Positions 9,468 to 17,056 of a DNA stretch of 64,000 nucleotides are shown piece after piece. Each line of letters begins with the position of its first letter. Position 1 is the first letter of the stretch. This DNA is from Mycobacteroides chelonae. GTDB taxonomy: Bacteria > Actinomycetota > Actinomycetes > Mycobacteriales > Mycobacteriaceae. Both the position numbers and the translations under genes were made by a program. Under the pieces are notes generated by a model, which worked only from the letters and a program-made list of their open reading frames with translations, did no database searches and was not told the DNA's origin. The DNA is taken from assembly GCA_014204435.1 (NCBI GenBank), contig JACHLF010000006.1:62001-126000 (forward strand), read 5' to 3'.

Positions 9468-9815
9468 GTGAAGTCGGTAGTCAACGCGGCCATCGTGATG
9501 GTTGCGGGTGCGGGTTTCTCGGTGGCGATGGCCGGGTTGGCTCATGCAGGCGGCCCTACGGACACCACCGGGCAGTTCTATAGCGACGCCTCCTCGACCC
9601 TCAAGGGCGAGGGCTACTCGGTGGTCGTGGCCGGACGCTCCGGTGACCAGGTTGCTCTGGGCGATTGCCTTGTCTCCCATCAGGAAGCATTTACCGTCAA
9701 AAAGGGGCAGGACGACCGTGGCAAGATGGTCCACGTGACCCTGCGTTGCTACCGGTCCGAAGTCGTGGCGGCTAAGAAGGCTGCTGAGGAGAAGGCGAAG
9801 TCTGCCTCGACGTAA
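9468..9815 (+). CDS. Small secreted protein, unknown function
   Basis: 115 residues from the GTG at 9468, chosen because AGGTGGAGGT (9451-9460) lies seven bases upstream and translation then begins directly with a signal peptide: KSVVNAAIVMVAGAGFSVAMAGLAHA, with likely cleavage after AHA near residue 28. The mature part is about 85 residues, has two cysteines (GDCLVSHQ and LRCYRSE) that could form a disulfide, and ends in a Lys/Ala-rich tail. Resembles the many small exported mycobacterial proteins of no known role. Its 3' end overlaps the convergent TetR gene by 44 bases. Divergent from desA1. Confidence 0.75.
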   Translation: MKSVVNAAIVMVAGAGFSVAMAGLAHAGGPTDTTGQFYSDASSTLKGEGYSVVVAGRSGDQVALGDCLVSHQEAFTVKKGQDDRGKMVHVTLRCYRSEVVAAKKAAEEKAKSAST

Positions 9816-10413
9816 CTGTCGGCTGCGTCGAGGCGGCGCCTTGGAGCAGGATCTGTACGCAATAGTCGACGAACCGCTGCCTGTCGACATTCAGTTCTTC
9901 GTTCAGATATGCCCTGAACAGGCTGGTCAATGCGCCCACCAGGCTGGTGGCTACCAGATGCTGCTGCACCTCGTCGGCCAGATTGGTGCTGAGCTTGCCC
10001 TGAAGCAGCGCGACAAATCGGGGCAGCCAGTCGTATCCAGACTCCGACAGTATCGGTTCAAAGGTCGGCGCTATCAGCAGAACTCGCCCCATGGTGGGCT
10101 CGTCCACCATGAGGTGGACAAAGGCATCGACACCCTCGTGCGGCGATCGCGCGCCGCTGAGCGCTTCGATCGCGCGGAAACCCACATGGTCGTAGACCGC
10201 CCGCACGAAGGTGTCGCGGTCGGAGAAGTTCTCGTAGAAGTACCGTTCGGTCATGTTCGCGGACCGGCACACCGCGCGGACCGTGACCGCCGGACGGGGA
10301 CTTTGGCCCAAAAGTCGCACTCCCGCCGCCATGAGTTCGCGACGCCGCTGGTCGGCGCGGTCTGCCGCCGAGACACCCGCCCAGCTACGCCGCTGTGCTT
10401 GACCGTTCGGCAT
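9772..10413 (-). CDS. TetR-family transcriptional regulator (Rv0825c-like)
   Basis: 213 residues. The N-terminal helix-turn-helix is clear: RRRELMAAGVRLLGQ, then PAVTVRAVCRSANMTERYFYENFSDRDTFVRAVYDHV (about 35-75), the canonical TetR recognition helix. The C-terminal ligand domain is not recognisable by eye. It is divergent from the DUF2236 pair with a 73-base gap that contains a 20-base palindrome (10437-10456), so it probably represses both itself and the neighbouring oxygenase-like genes. Same relative place as Rv0825c beside Rv0826. Confidence 0.88.
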   Translation of the reverse strand: MPNGQAQRRSWAGVSAADRADQRRRELMAAGVRLLGQSPRPAVTVRAVCRSANMTERYFYENFSDRDTFVRAVYDHVGFRAIEALSGARSPHEGVDAFVHLMVDEPTMGRVLLIAPTFEPILSESGYDWLPRFVALLQGKLSTNLADEVQQHLVATSLVGALTSLFRAYLNEELNVDRQRFVDYCVQILLQGAASTQPTVTSRQTSPSPQQPS

Positions 10414-10436
10414 GGGCCTCCTAGGCTGAAGTCATT

Positions 10437-10456
10437 GTGACAACCTTGATTGTCAC
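10437..10456. promoter_or_regulatory. Palindromic TetR operator candidate
   Basis: GTGACAA (10437-10443) and TTGTCAC (10450-10456) are perfect inverted repeats around six bases. The site sits in the 73-base gap between the divergent TetR gene and the first DUF2236 gene, 24 bases from the regulator start, and TATA follows it. Arm length, spacing and location are those of autoregulated TetR systems. Confidence 0.65.
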
Positions 10457-10486
10457 TATACGTCGAACCGCAATGGAGCGTTCCGA

Positions 10487-11491
10487 ATGGCCAACGATAC
10501 GTCCGAGCTCGTCAGCAAGAATTCCGACACCGTGACGACAGGCTGCCCGGTGAGCCACGCAACCGGCCCGGCCACACCCGTGCCGTTGGGTCCGGAGTCG
10601 TTGACGTGGAAGTACTTCGGCGACTGGCGCGGGGTCTTGCAAGGCCCGTACGCCGGATCCATGCAGAACATGCATCCGCAACTGGGGGCCGCCGTCGAGC
10701 AGCACTCCCTGTTTTTCCGTGAACGTTGGCAGCGGCTTTTGCGCTCGCTGTATCCGATCGGGGGCGTCGTCTTCGACGGCGACCGGGCTCCGATGACCGG
10801 AGCCGAGGTGCGTGACTACCACATCGGCATCAAGGGAGTCGACGACCAGGGTCGCCGGTACAGCGCACTGAACCCCGAGGTTTTCTACTGGGCCCACGCA
10901 ACCTTCTTCATGGGCACGATCGTCGTGGCGGACTGGCTCAGCGGCGGCATCGGAGAGGCCGAAAAGCGGCAGCTGTTCGACGAGCACATCATCTGGTACC
11001 AGATGTACGGCATGAGCATGCGGCCCGTGCCCAAGACCTGGGAGGAGTTCCAGGCGTACTGGGATCATATGTGTACCAACGTCTTAGAGGATCAGAAGGC
11101 TGCGCGCGATGTGCTGGACCTGACCACTCTCGCGGTACCACCCTTCGCCCCGTGGATTCCTGAGCGCCTGTGGCGGCTCCAGCGCCGTGTAGTGGCGCCG
11201 ATGTTCGTATGGTTGACCGTCGGGCTCTATCACCCGGCCGTCCGAGAGCGCTATGGGTACGGCTGGTCCGTCCGCGACGAATGGCTGCACCGCAAGTTTG
11301 GTCAGGGTGTCAATCTGCTCTTCAAGTGTGTGCCGGAACGTAGGCGTCGTCATCCGAGGGCTCGGGCGGGATGGGATCGCGCCACGGGACGTATGCCGGC
11401 GGATGCACCGCTGCCGCAGACGCCGGACCGCAACCTACCGCCGGCGGATACCTGGGGGAGCCCGAACCACTACAACCCCAAGGTTTCCTGA
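10487..11491 (+). CDS. DUF2236 / MpaB-type oxygenase-like protein, copy 1 (Rv0826-like)
   Basis: 334 residues of the DUF2236 family, related to MpaB and latex-clearing heme oxygenases; the substrate is unknown. Visible family landmarks are RERWQRLLRSLYPIGGVVFGD-like text near 75-95, the YSALNPEVFYWAHATFF block (about 125-142, with a candidate heme-ligand histidine) and WYQMYGMSMRPVPKTWEEFQ (about 170-190). The start ATG at 10487 has GGAG 10 bases upstream. No signal peptide. The next gene is a tandem paralogue. Likely controlled by the adjacent TetR protein. Confidence 0.85.
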   Translation: MANDTSELVSKNSDTVTTGCPVSHATGPATPVPLGPESLTWKYFGDWRGVLQGPYAGSMQNMHPQLGAAVEQHSLFFRERWQRLLRSLYPIGGVVFDGDRAPMTGAEVRDYHIGIKGVDDQGRRYSALNPEVFYWAHATFFMGTIVVADWLSGGIGEAEKRQLFDEHIIWYQMYGMSMRPVPKTWEEFQAYWDHMCTNVLEDQKAARDVLDLTTLAVPPFAPWIPERLWRLQRRVVAPMFVWLTVGLYHPAVRERYGYGWSVRDEWLHRKFGQGVNLLFKCVPERRRRHPRARAGWDRATGRMPADAPLPQTPDRNLPPADTWGSPNHYNPKVS

Positions 11492-11548
11492 GCCGAGCTA
11501 CTTGTGGTGCTTGACGTCACCACATTGTTGCCCTAGTTTTGATCCCAT

Positions 11549-11570
11549 AAACTGAATCGAAATTCAGTTT
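11549..11570. promoter_or_regulatory. Inverted repeat between the two DUF2236 genes
   Basis: AAACTGAAT (11549-11557) and ATTCAGTTT (11562-11570) are perfect 9-base arms around CGAA, followed by two more T. The AT-rich symmetric sequence 42 bases before the second gene looks like a regulator operator. It could also act as a terminator for the first gene, since the hairpin is followed by T residues. It differs in sequence from the operator at 10437. Confidence 0.5.
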
Positions 11571-11611
11571 TTAACGGCGGCAGTAGCGGAACGGCGACAA
11601 CGGAGTGGGTC

Positions 11612-12595
11612 ATGGCCGATGACGAGGTCGATTCTCTGACAGCCGGGTGTCCCGTGACCCACGGTTCGCATCGGGCGGTGGTCACGCCACTCGGACCAGA
11701 GTCCTTGACGTGGAAACTCACGGCGGACTGGTCCGGGATGCTGATGGGTTCCTATGCCACCGCGATGCAGAACATGCATCCGAAACTCGGCGCCGCGGTC
11801 GAGGATCACTCCACTTTTCTGCGTGAACGGTGGCAGCGGCTGCTGCGGTCGCTGTATCCGATTACCGGGGTGGTCTTCGACGGGGACCGCGCGCCGATGA
11901 CCGGTGCGGAGGTGCGCGGATATCACGTCGGCATCCAAGGTGTTGACCGACAAGGGCGCCGCTACAGTGCTCTTGATCCCGATGTCTTCTACTGGGCACA
12001 CGCGACGTTCTTCAAATCCTTGCTGTTGTCGTCGGAGCGCTTCGGTGCGGGCCTGACCGAAGAGCAGAAACGGCAGCTGTTCGACGAGCACATCATCTGG
12101 TACCAGATGTACGGCATGAGCATGCGGCCCGTGCCCAAGACCTGGGAGGAGTTCCAGGTGTACTGGGACCACATGTGCGCGGACGTGTTGGAGGACAACA
12201 AGGCCACCAGGGATCTACTGGATTTCGCCCAGCTGCCCAAGCCGCCGTTCCTGCCGTTGATGCCGAACTGGATGTGGCGGTTGTCCCTTCCGGTCTTCAC
12301 GCGATTCTCCGAATGGGTGATGGTCGGAATGTTCGATGAGCCGGTACGACAACGCTTGGGATACATCTGGACCGACCGTGATGAGCGGCGTCTGTACTGG
12401 CTGGGGCGGGCGAACCACGCGATCTTTCGGCTGGTGCCGTTCCGGTGGCGAAAGCACCCGCGCGCGCGAGCGGGATGGGACCGGGCTATGGGGCGGGTAC
12501 CCGTCGATGCCCCGCTGCCGCAGACCTCGGCCCGCTACCTGCCACTGGTGGAGCTGCGCGACAGTCCTCATCACTACAGCCCCACAGCGACATAG
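11612..12595 (+). CDS. DUF2236 / MpaB-type oxygenase-like protein, copy 2
   Basis: 327 residues, clearly paralogous to the preceding gene through most of its length: both have PLGPESLTWK near the N-terminus, MQNMHPKLGAAVE, RERWQRLLRSLYPI, VFDGDRAPMTGAEVR, the YWAHATFF block and a closing RARAGWDRA segment followed by a proline-rich tail. The start ATG at 11612 is preceded by GGAGTGGGTC. The nucleotide identity to copy 1 is uneven: one 88-base block (12071-12158) is perfectly identical while the flanks differ at many silent sites, which suggests gene conversion. Function unknown; presumed oxidoreductase. Confidence 0.85.
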   Translation: MADDEVDSLTAGCPVTHGSHRAVVTPLGPESLTWKLTADWSGMLMGSYATAMQNMHPKLGAAVEDHSTFLRERWQRLLRSLYPITGVVFDGDRAPMTGAEVRGYHVGIQGVDRQGRRYSALDPDVFYWAHATFFKSLLLSSERFGAGLTEEQKRQLFDEHIIWYQMYGMSMRPVPKTWEEFQVYWDHMCADVLEDNKATRDLLDFAQLPKPPFLPLMPNWMWRLSLPVFTRFSEWVMVGMFDEPVRQRLGYIWTDRDERRLYWLGRANHAIFRLVPFRWRKHPRARAGWDRAMGRVPVDAPLPQTSARYLPLVELRDSPHHYSPTAT

Positions 12596-12651
12596 CCGCA
12601 GTTCGTCTTTCGCCAGTGTCAAGGTGCCCCATGGTGCCATGATTGCTGCTC

Positions 12652-13326
12652 ATGGCAGGAAGTTGGGGTTCCGTCCTCGTCGGGCTCATGCCGCTTGGAT
12701 TGGTTATCGCGTTCTCACCGATCACCGTCATCCCAGCGGTACTGGTTTTGCAGGCGCCGCGCCCGCGGCCCAGCGGTCTTGCGTTTCTTGCCGGCTGGCT
12801 GTCGGGCCTGGCCGCCCTGGTGGCGCTCGGTGTCGCCGCCACAGGCCTCCTGGGCGGGCTGCATCGGTCGGTGCCGAACTGGGCTTCCTGGGTTCGTGTG
12901 GTCCTCGGGGCGGCGCTCATCGTGTGGGGCATCTACCGATGGTTGAGGCGCCGTGACCACACCGATTCTCCGGGCTGGATGCGCGCTTTTTCCACCATCA
13001 CAGCACCCCGGGCGGCGATAACGGCCGCGGCGCTGGTGTTGATACGGCCCGAGGTCCTGCTCATATGTGTTCCGGCGGGACTGGCGATCGGTGCCAGCGG
13101 GCTGAATTTCGCGGCTCGCTGGACGGCAGCGGCCTTCTTCGTCCTCGTCGCCGCGTCGACGGTCGCAGCACCGATATTGGCTTATGCGGTCGCGGGAGAC
13201 CGTCTTGACGACACCATGAGCCGGCTCAAGGGCTGGATGGAAAGGAACTGTGCTGCGCTGATAGCGGGCGTGCTGATCGTGATCGGTGTGATGGTGCTGT
13301 ACAACGGGATTCATGCGATGGCATGA
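12652..13326 (+). CDS. Gap/Sap-family integral membrane protein
   Basis: 224 residues with about six membrane helices, for example VLVGLMPLGLVIAFSPITVI at the N-terminus and AALIAGVLIVIGVMVLYNGI at the C-terminus. The pattern and the AFSPITVIPAVLVLQ loop fit the Gap (glycopeptidolipid-addressing protein) / Sap (sulfolipid-addressing) family, which assists export of mycobacterial surface lipids. The ATG at 12652 is chosen; an in-frame TTG three codons earlier is possible and neither has a good ribosome site. No lipid biosynthesis gene adjoins it, so its cargo is unknown. Convergent with the SDR gene, four bases apart. Confidence 0.75.
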   Translation: MAGSWGSVLVGLMPLGLVIAFSPITVIPAVLVLQAPRPRPSGLAFLAGWLSGLAALVALGVAATGLLGGLHRSVPNWASWVRVVLGAALIVWGIYRWLRRRDHTDSPGWMRAFSTITAPRAAITAAALVLIRPEVLLICVPAGLAIGASGLNFAARWTAAAFFVLVAASTVAAPILAYAVAGDRLDDTMSRLKGWMERNCAALIAGVLIVIGVMVLYNGIHAMA

Positions 13327-13330
13327 GGCC

Positions 13331-14179
13331 TCAGCGGCGCACCGGTAGGGGCTCGACGCCGACGAGCGCGCAACTCTTGGTGTACAGATCATCTTGTGCC
13401 ACTAGGTTTCTGGTGTAGCGACGTACCGGGCTTGGGGTTTGGGCAGCGAGGTAGTCGCCATTGCGCCCGCGGTGTTCCTGCGAGACCGCCATGTCGGTGA
13501 TCAACTGGCTGGGCCGCTCCGGGGTGATCAAGGCCAGCATCACCAGCGACCGGACCGGCTGCGGTATGTCACGCCAGATTTCGGATCTGACGTTGCCCGG
13601 ATGTAGGGCGTTCGACGTGACCCTATCGGGAAGACGCCGGGCCAGGGCATTGCTGAACATGAGGTTTCCCATTTTCGACTGCGCATACGCCGAGAAGGTG
13701 AAGTAGAAACGCCTTCCTCGCCAAGTATTTTGGTTGATTCTGCCTACGCTGTGAGCGACAGAGGCCAGATGGATGACGCGGGCGTCACCGCCCGGTGCGG
13801 CCTGTAGCTGTGGAAGCAGCAGGTGCGTTAGTAGAAAAGGGCCGAGATAGTTCGCGCCCCACTGCAGTTCGAAGCCGTCCGCTGTCTTCGACTGGCGCAT
13901 CGGGGAACCGCCCGCATTGTTGATCAACACATCGATCCGAGGGTGCTGCACGGCTAGCTCCCCGGCGAAACGACGGACATGTTCGAAGGAGGACAGATCC
14001 AGCGACTGGATGTCGACCCGGGCGCCCGGCGTGGCGGCAAGGATTCCATCGCGCGCCGCCTGAGCCTTCTGCTGATTGCGGCAGCCCATGACGATGGTGT
14101 GCCCGTCCGCGGCCAGCCGCTGCGCGGTCGCCAGGCCGATTCCGGCGTTGGCGCCGGTGATTACGATGGTCTTGGACAT
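13331..14179 (-). CDS. Short-chain dehydrogenase/reductase
   Basis: 282 residues from the ATG at 14179, which has GAGGAG six bases upstream; a longer in-frame start upstream would add 47 Arg/Ser-rich residues with no family match. SDR hallmarks are the cofactor glycine motif TGANAGIG (about residue 8), DINVLINNAGG-type text (DVLINNAGG, about 85), and the catalytic YAQSK (Tyr-x-x-x-Lys, about 180), plus an upstream serine in HLASVAHS. The overall pattern is retinol-dehydrogenase/WW-oxidoreductase-like (NADP-preferring TGANAGIG with CRNQQKA). Substrate unknown. Confidence 0.88.
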   Translation of the reverse strand: MSKTIVITGANAGIGLATAQRLAADGHTIVMGCRNQQKAQAARDGILAATPGARVDIQSLDLSSFEHVRRFAGELAVQHPRIDVLINNAGGSPMRQSKTADGFELQWGANYLGPFLLTHLLLPQLQAAPGGDARVIHLASVAHSVGRINQNTWRGRRFYFTFSAYAQSKMGNLMFSNALARRLPDRVTSNALHPGNVRSEIWRDIPQPVRSLVMLALITPERPSQLITDMAVSQEHRGRNGDYLAAQTPSPVRRYTRNLVAQDDLYTKSCALVGVEPLPVRR

Positions 14180-14219
14180 GTTGGTCTCCTCGTTGAGCCG
14201 TCCGGAACAGGGGGCAGTT

Positions 14220-14342
14220 TCACACGGCGATGGCCGGCTGTCGAGTGGTGAACTGCTGAAACGCCTTGAGCTGCGCCTTGCTGTCGCCGGCGATGTTCGG
14301 CCCGATCGCCTTAGCCTCATCGAAGTTGCCCAAGAAGCACAT
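14220..14342 (-). CDS. Possible 40-residue ORF or gene remnant
   Basis: An ATG at 14342 opens a 40-codon frame (MCFLGNFDEAKAIG to TRQPAIAV) ending at 14220, between the SDR gene and its upstream neighbour. The residue mix looks protein-like (balanced charges, phased hydrophobics), but an in-frame TAA lies a few codons upstream and no ribosome site is convincing. It may be a leftover of a longer gene. The rest of the 14180-14490 stretch shows nothing else I can support. Confidence 0.25.
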   Translation of the reverse strand: MCFLGNFDEAKAIGPNIAGDSKAQLKAFQQFTTRQPAIAV

Positions 14343-14490
14343 CGTGATCCCGGATTACGGTGACGTACCTCAGCACTTCAGGGCCCATCGGCACCTACGC
14401 GCAAGATTGCCGTCCGATACGGTCAAAAGTCGTCGAAATATGGACAGCAGCAGCCTTTTGGCGCGATGACGGGACCGATACCGTCTGCGC

Positions 14491-14955
14491 GTGACCAAGG
14501 TATTGCTCTCGATCCACGTCCTGGCCGTCATTCTGGCGGTGGGGCCAATAGCCGTGGCGGCCAGCATGTTTCCAGCGTTCGCGCGTCGGGCTGGGGCCTC
14601 ATCCGGGGGTGATGCCGAGATGGACAGTCTGCGCACACTGCACCGGGTCTGTCGGGTGTATGCGGTGGTGGGGATCGCCATTCCAATGTTCGGCCTGCCG
14701 CTGGCCGATCTCATGGGGGTACTCGGCAGCCCCTGGCTGATCGCGTCGCTGCTGCTCACCGGTGCTGCCGCCGCGGTGCTGGTGTTTGTGATGTTGCCTG
14801 CCCAACAGCGTGTTTTGGCCCGGCTGGGCGATGGAGAATCGCTCGGCGCGCGGGTGTTCGCGCGCCTGGCGATGTTTACCGGGATCTTCAACCTGCTGTG
14901 GGCTGTGGCCGCTGTGCTGATGATCGTGCGACCGGGATCCAGCACCGGCGTGTAG
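14491..14955 (+). CDS. DUF2269-type integral membrane protein
   Basis: 154 residues beginning at GTG 14491. Four membrane helices are evident: LLSIHVLAVILAVGPIAVAA, VYAVVGIAIPMFGLPLADLM, WLIASLLLTGAAAAVLVFVM and FARLAMFTGIFNLLWAVAAVLMIV. The opening histidine in SIHVLAVI and the helix layout match the DUF2269 family of small predicted membrane proteins without an assigned function. Stands alone between an SDR and the tRNA cluster. Confidence 0.7.
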   Translation: MTKVLLSIHVLAVILAVGPIAVAASMFPAFARRAGASSGGDAEMDSLRTLHRVCRVYAVVGIAIPMFGLPLADLMGVLGSPWLIASLLLTGAAAAVLVFVMLPAQQRVLARLGDGESLGARVFARLAMFTGIFNLLWAVAAVLMIVRPGSSTGV

Positions 14956-15008
14956 ATGGCGGAAACCGCCATCTACGGCGGTCGTTTGTCCTGCGTCGTC
15001 GGATCTGG

Positions 15009-15081
15009 TGCCCCCACCAGGGCTCGAACCTGGGACCTGCGGATTAAAAGTCCGTAGCTCTACCAACTGAGCTATAGGGGC
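15009..15081 (-). tRNA. tRNA-Lys (anticodon TTT)
   Basis: 73-base cloverleaf on the minus strand. The acceptor stem pairs GCCCCTA with TGGGGGC, the D-arm has AGCTCAGTTGGTAGAGCT, the anticodon loop is CTTTTAA giving TTT, and the T-arm contains GGTTCGAGCC. Only CC of the 3' CCA is encoded. Stands opposite to the three following tRNA genes. Confidence 0.95.
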
Positions 15082-15220
15082 GCGGAGAGACAGGATACTG
15101 GTTGGGTCAGCGCGCGAGCACCGTGGTTATCCGGTTTGGGTTCTGGGTGGGTTGTGCCCTAAGCTGGGCGAGCTCCCAACGCGACAAGCGTTGTGGGTAC
15201 CCCGGAGAGATTCGGAATGG

Positions 15221-15293
15221 GCCCCCATCGTCTAGTGGCCTAGGACGCCGCCCTTTCACGGCGGTAGCACGGGTTCGAATCCCGTTGGGGGTA
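15221..15293 (+). tRNA. tRNA-Glu (anticodon TTC)
   Basis: 73-base cloverleaf: acceptor GCCCCCA with TGGGGGT, anticodon stem GCCGC/GCGGT-type around loop CTTTCAC (anticodon TTC), and T-arm GGGTTCGAATCCC. First of three tandem tRNA genes on the plus strand. Confidence 0.95.
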
Positions 15294-15322
15294 CGCAACC
15301 AGTCCTACTGGGAGCACGGTAA

Positions 15323-15396
15323 GGCCCTGTGGCGCAGTTGGTTAGCGCGCCGCCCTGTCACGGCGGAGGTCGCGGGTTCGAGTCCCGTCAGGGTCG
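15323..15396 (+). tRNA. tRNA-Asp (anticodon GTC)
   Basis: 74-base cloverleaf: acceptor GGCCCTG with CAGGGTC, D-arm GCGCAGTTGGTTAGCGC, anticodon loop CTGTCAC (GTC), T-arm GGGTTCGAGTCCC. The CCA end is encoded at 15397-15399. It lies 29 bases after tRNA-Glu, likely the same transcript. Confidence 0.95.
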
Positions 15397-15434
15397 CCAG
15401 TACGGCGAGGCAGTAAGTAGTGGGTCTGCCGTCC

Positions 15435-15508
15435 GGCCAGGTAGCTCAGTTGGTACGAGCGTCCGCCTGAAAAGCGGAAGGTCGCCGGTTCGATCCCGGC
15501 CCTGGCCA
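15435..15508 (+). tRNA. tRNA-Phe (anticodon GAA)
   Basis: 74-base cloverleaf: acceptor GGCCAGG with CCTGGCC, D-arm AGCTCAGTTGGTACGAGC, anticodon loop CTGAAAA (GAA), T-arm CGGTTCGATCCCG. CCA is encoded at 15509-15511. Third in the Glu-Asp-Phe cluster, a common mycobacterial arrangement. Confidence 0.95.
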
Positions 15509-15577
15509 CCACTCTTGACCTTGTCCGGTCTTCTGTCCCCTAATTCGGGGCCTCGTCTCGTTGCTGTGCAGTTGGTT

Positions 15578-15617
15578 AGGCTTCCTCTGGAACCCTTCAC
15601 GGCTCCAGAGGAAGCCT
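15578..15617. terminator. 14-bp perfect hairpin between tRNA cluster and YCII gene
   Basis: AGGCTTCCTCTGGA (15578-15591) and TCCAGAGGAAGCCT (15604-15617) are exact complements with a 12-base loop. It lies between the plus-strand tRNA cluster and the convergent minus-strand YCII gene. No T tract on either side, as is frequent for mycobacterial terminators. Probably bidirectional. Confidence 0.7.
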
Positions 15618-15681
15618 CGAGTGACCGAGTGTGATGCTGGCCCTGGGGACTGGTGTCTCCCCGGAGCCGGCATCTTGGCCA

Positions 15682-15993
15682 TTACATGCCGGGCATCTCG
15701 ACAATCTGGTGGAACTCCAGGGCGCCACCCTGCTGCCGGTGCGGGTTAGTGGCAAAAATCGCAGGCAAAGCATCTACAGAATCAGCCTGCACAATCGAGT
15801 ATCCGCCGATGCCGCTGGCCGTGCCATCGCCCACCTGCGTCGTCGGGGCACCGAAATCAACGATGGCGTCCGCGATGCTGTCTCTCCAATCGAACCACGA
15901 CTGCATCATCGCCTGCTGCTGCTCGGCACTGGGCTCGCCCACCTGCTCGTGGCCAGCGTCACTGCCCTTGTACAGCACCAAAAATTTCGACAT
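15682..15993 (-). CDS. YCII/DGPF-domain protein
   Basis: 103 residues from the ATG at 15993, preceded by AAGGAGAT at good spacing; longer in-frame starts add unrelated Arg-rich sequence. The fold signature is KFLVLYKGSDAG at the N-terminus, a helix with WFDWRDSIADAIVDFGAP, and GGYSIVQADSVDALPAIF, typical of YCII-related (ferredoxin-like) proteins. These are often small dimeric proteins beside ECF sigma factors, but no sigma factor is nearby. Function unknown. Confidence 0.8.
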   Translation of the reverse strand: MSKFLVLYKGSDAGHEQVGEPSAEQQQAMMQSWFDWRDSIADAIVDFGAPTTQVGDGTASGIGGYSIVQADSVDALPAIFATNPHRQQGGALEFHQIVEMPGM

Positions 15994-16181
15994 ACCCACC
16001 ATCTCCTTAACAAGATTCCCAGCTAACCGACGGACACGAGGAAGTGTCACACAGACCACCGACATTCGCACGAAGGGTGGGCCGATGGCGGTGCCGCCCC
16101 GCTGGTTGTCGACGGTCCGTTGGCTGAGGACGACGCACCGCCGCATGCAGTTCCGACGATCACCGGGCGAGGTCGGGCTAG

Positions 16182-16196
16182 GTAAACGTCGTTTAC
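16182..16196. promoter_or_regulatory. 15-base palindrome
   Basis: GTAAACG (16182-16188) and CGTTTAC (16190-16196) are exact inverted repeats around one base. It lies in the gap between the divergent YCII gene (15993) and the small membrane-protein ORF (16314). A dimeric regulator site is the likeliest reading; the regulator is unknown. Confidence 0.4.
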
Positions 16197-16313
16197 GCCG
16201 AATCTCCGAGGGCCCTGCGGCAGACCGGGCCGGGCCCCTCCCGTCTGTCGAATTTCATTGTCACGTCACCTCAACGTTGCTGACCAGACTACTTCTGTGA
16301 AGGAGCGACTCGG

Positions 16314-16643
16314 ATGCTGCGCCAACGACACACATGTAGTCGACGGTGTTGCGGATTGCGAAAGGTGAACATCAGGGCACGGTGGCTGGCTGGGCTGGCC
16401 GGGGTTGTGCTGGTGCTGGCCTACCTGGCCGACTGGGACGGCGCCATCGCCGACCGCGCCCACGGCACTGCGTTTGCTGATGGATGCCAGTCGAAACTTC
16501 GAACCGTGCAGCTAGGCACCTACGCGCTAGTCGCCCTGGGCCTGTTTACTCTCGCCGCCGCGGTCAGCATCGGCACTGGGCGGCCCGTGTCGGCGCACAC
16601 AATCTGCGTACCCGCAACGCGGCGATATCGGCCCCTTGAATAG
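16314..16643 (+). CDS. Small predicted membrane protein
   Basis: 109 residues from ATG 16314, with AAGGAG eight to ten bases upstream. Two hydrophobic helices are visible: WLAGLAGVVLVLAYLADW (about 26-43) and LGTYALVALGLFTLAAAVSI (about 68-88), separated by a short extracytoplasmic loop with one cysteine. The first 16 residues are Arg/Cys-rich and may not be translated; an internal GTG could be the start. No family recognised. Its stop overlaps the start of the broken lipoprotein frame that follows. Sits in a sparse accessory-like patch. Confidence 0.5.
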   Translation: MLRQRHTCSRRCCGLRKVNIRARWLAGLAGVVLVLAYLADWDGAIADRAHGTAFADGCQSKLRTVQLGTYALVALGLFTLAAAVSIGTGRPVSAHTICVPATRRYRPLE

Positions 16644-17001
16644 CAGAATCGGCGGGTACGAAGTGGGGGCGATAGTCGTGCTGGCGCTGGTGCTTGTTGC
16701 CTGTAGCTACCAGCCACTCGCGCCGTATGCGCCCTGGCCCACCAGCAGGGTGGTGTCATGCAGCCGCAACGCCTAGACCGGGGCGCCCTACTATCTGCAA
16801 TTGCTCAATCCCACGGAACTGCCCGGCATGTGCGAGGACGCCCGAGAGGTGCTCACCCTGCAACAGTTTCGCCATATCCCGGGGCTTGCTCGCCACTGCG
16901 TGCTCGACGACAACGTGCAGATCCAGCGTGCACACGCCCTCATGTCCATCTACAGCAACCACACTGCAGTGAGCATGAACGCCGCACGCTGGCCTGCTTG
17001 A
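16636..17001 (+). pseudogene. Putative lipoprotein interrupted by an in-frame amber codon
   Basis: One frame runs from a TTG at 16636 (or GTG 16663) to the TGA at 16999-17001 with a single TAG at 16774-16776. The first part, VGAIVVLALVLVACSYQPL, is a lipoprotein signal with lipobox LVAC; after the TAG the same frame continues with well-formed protein text (YYLQLLNPTELPGMCEDARE, then LVLDDNVQ-like residues and ALMSIYSNHTAVS) for 74 codons. This suggests one lipoprotein gene of about 120 codons broken by a nonsense mutation. Alternatives are two separate small genes or a sequencing error. No family recognised. Confidence 0.5.
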
Positions 17002-17056
17002 TCGCAGGTGCTCATATCGCCAGCTAGCAGCCTGTGGCGGGTCTTGTGGTGCGCGT

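Noticed and set aside
15102..15416. 104-codon frame over the tRNA genes
   Set aside because: It reads straight through two tRNA genes and the translation merely reflects tRNA sequence (FESRQG-type text).
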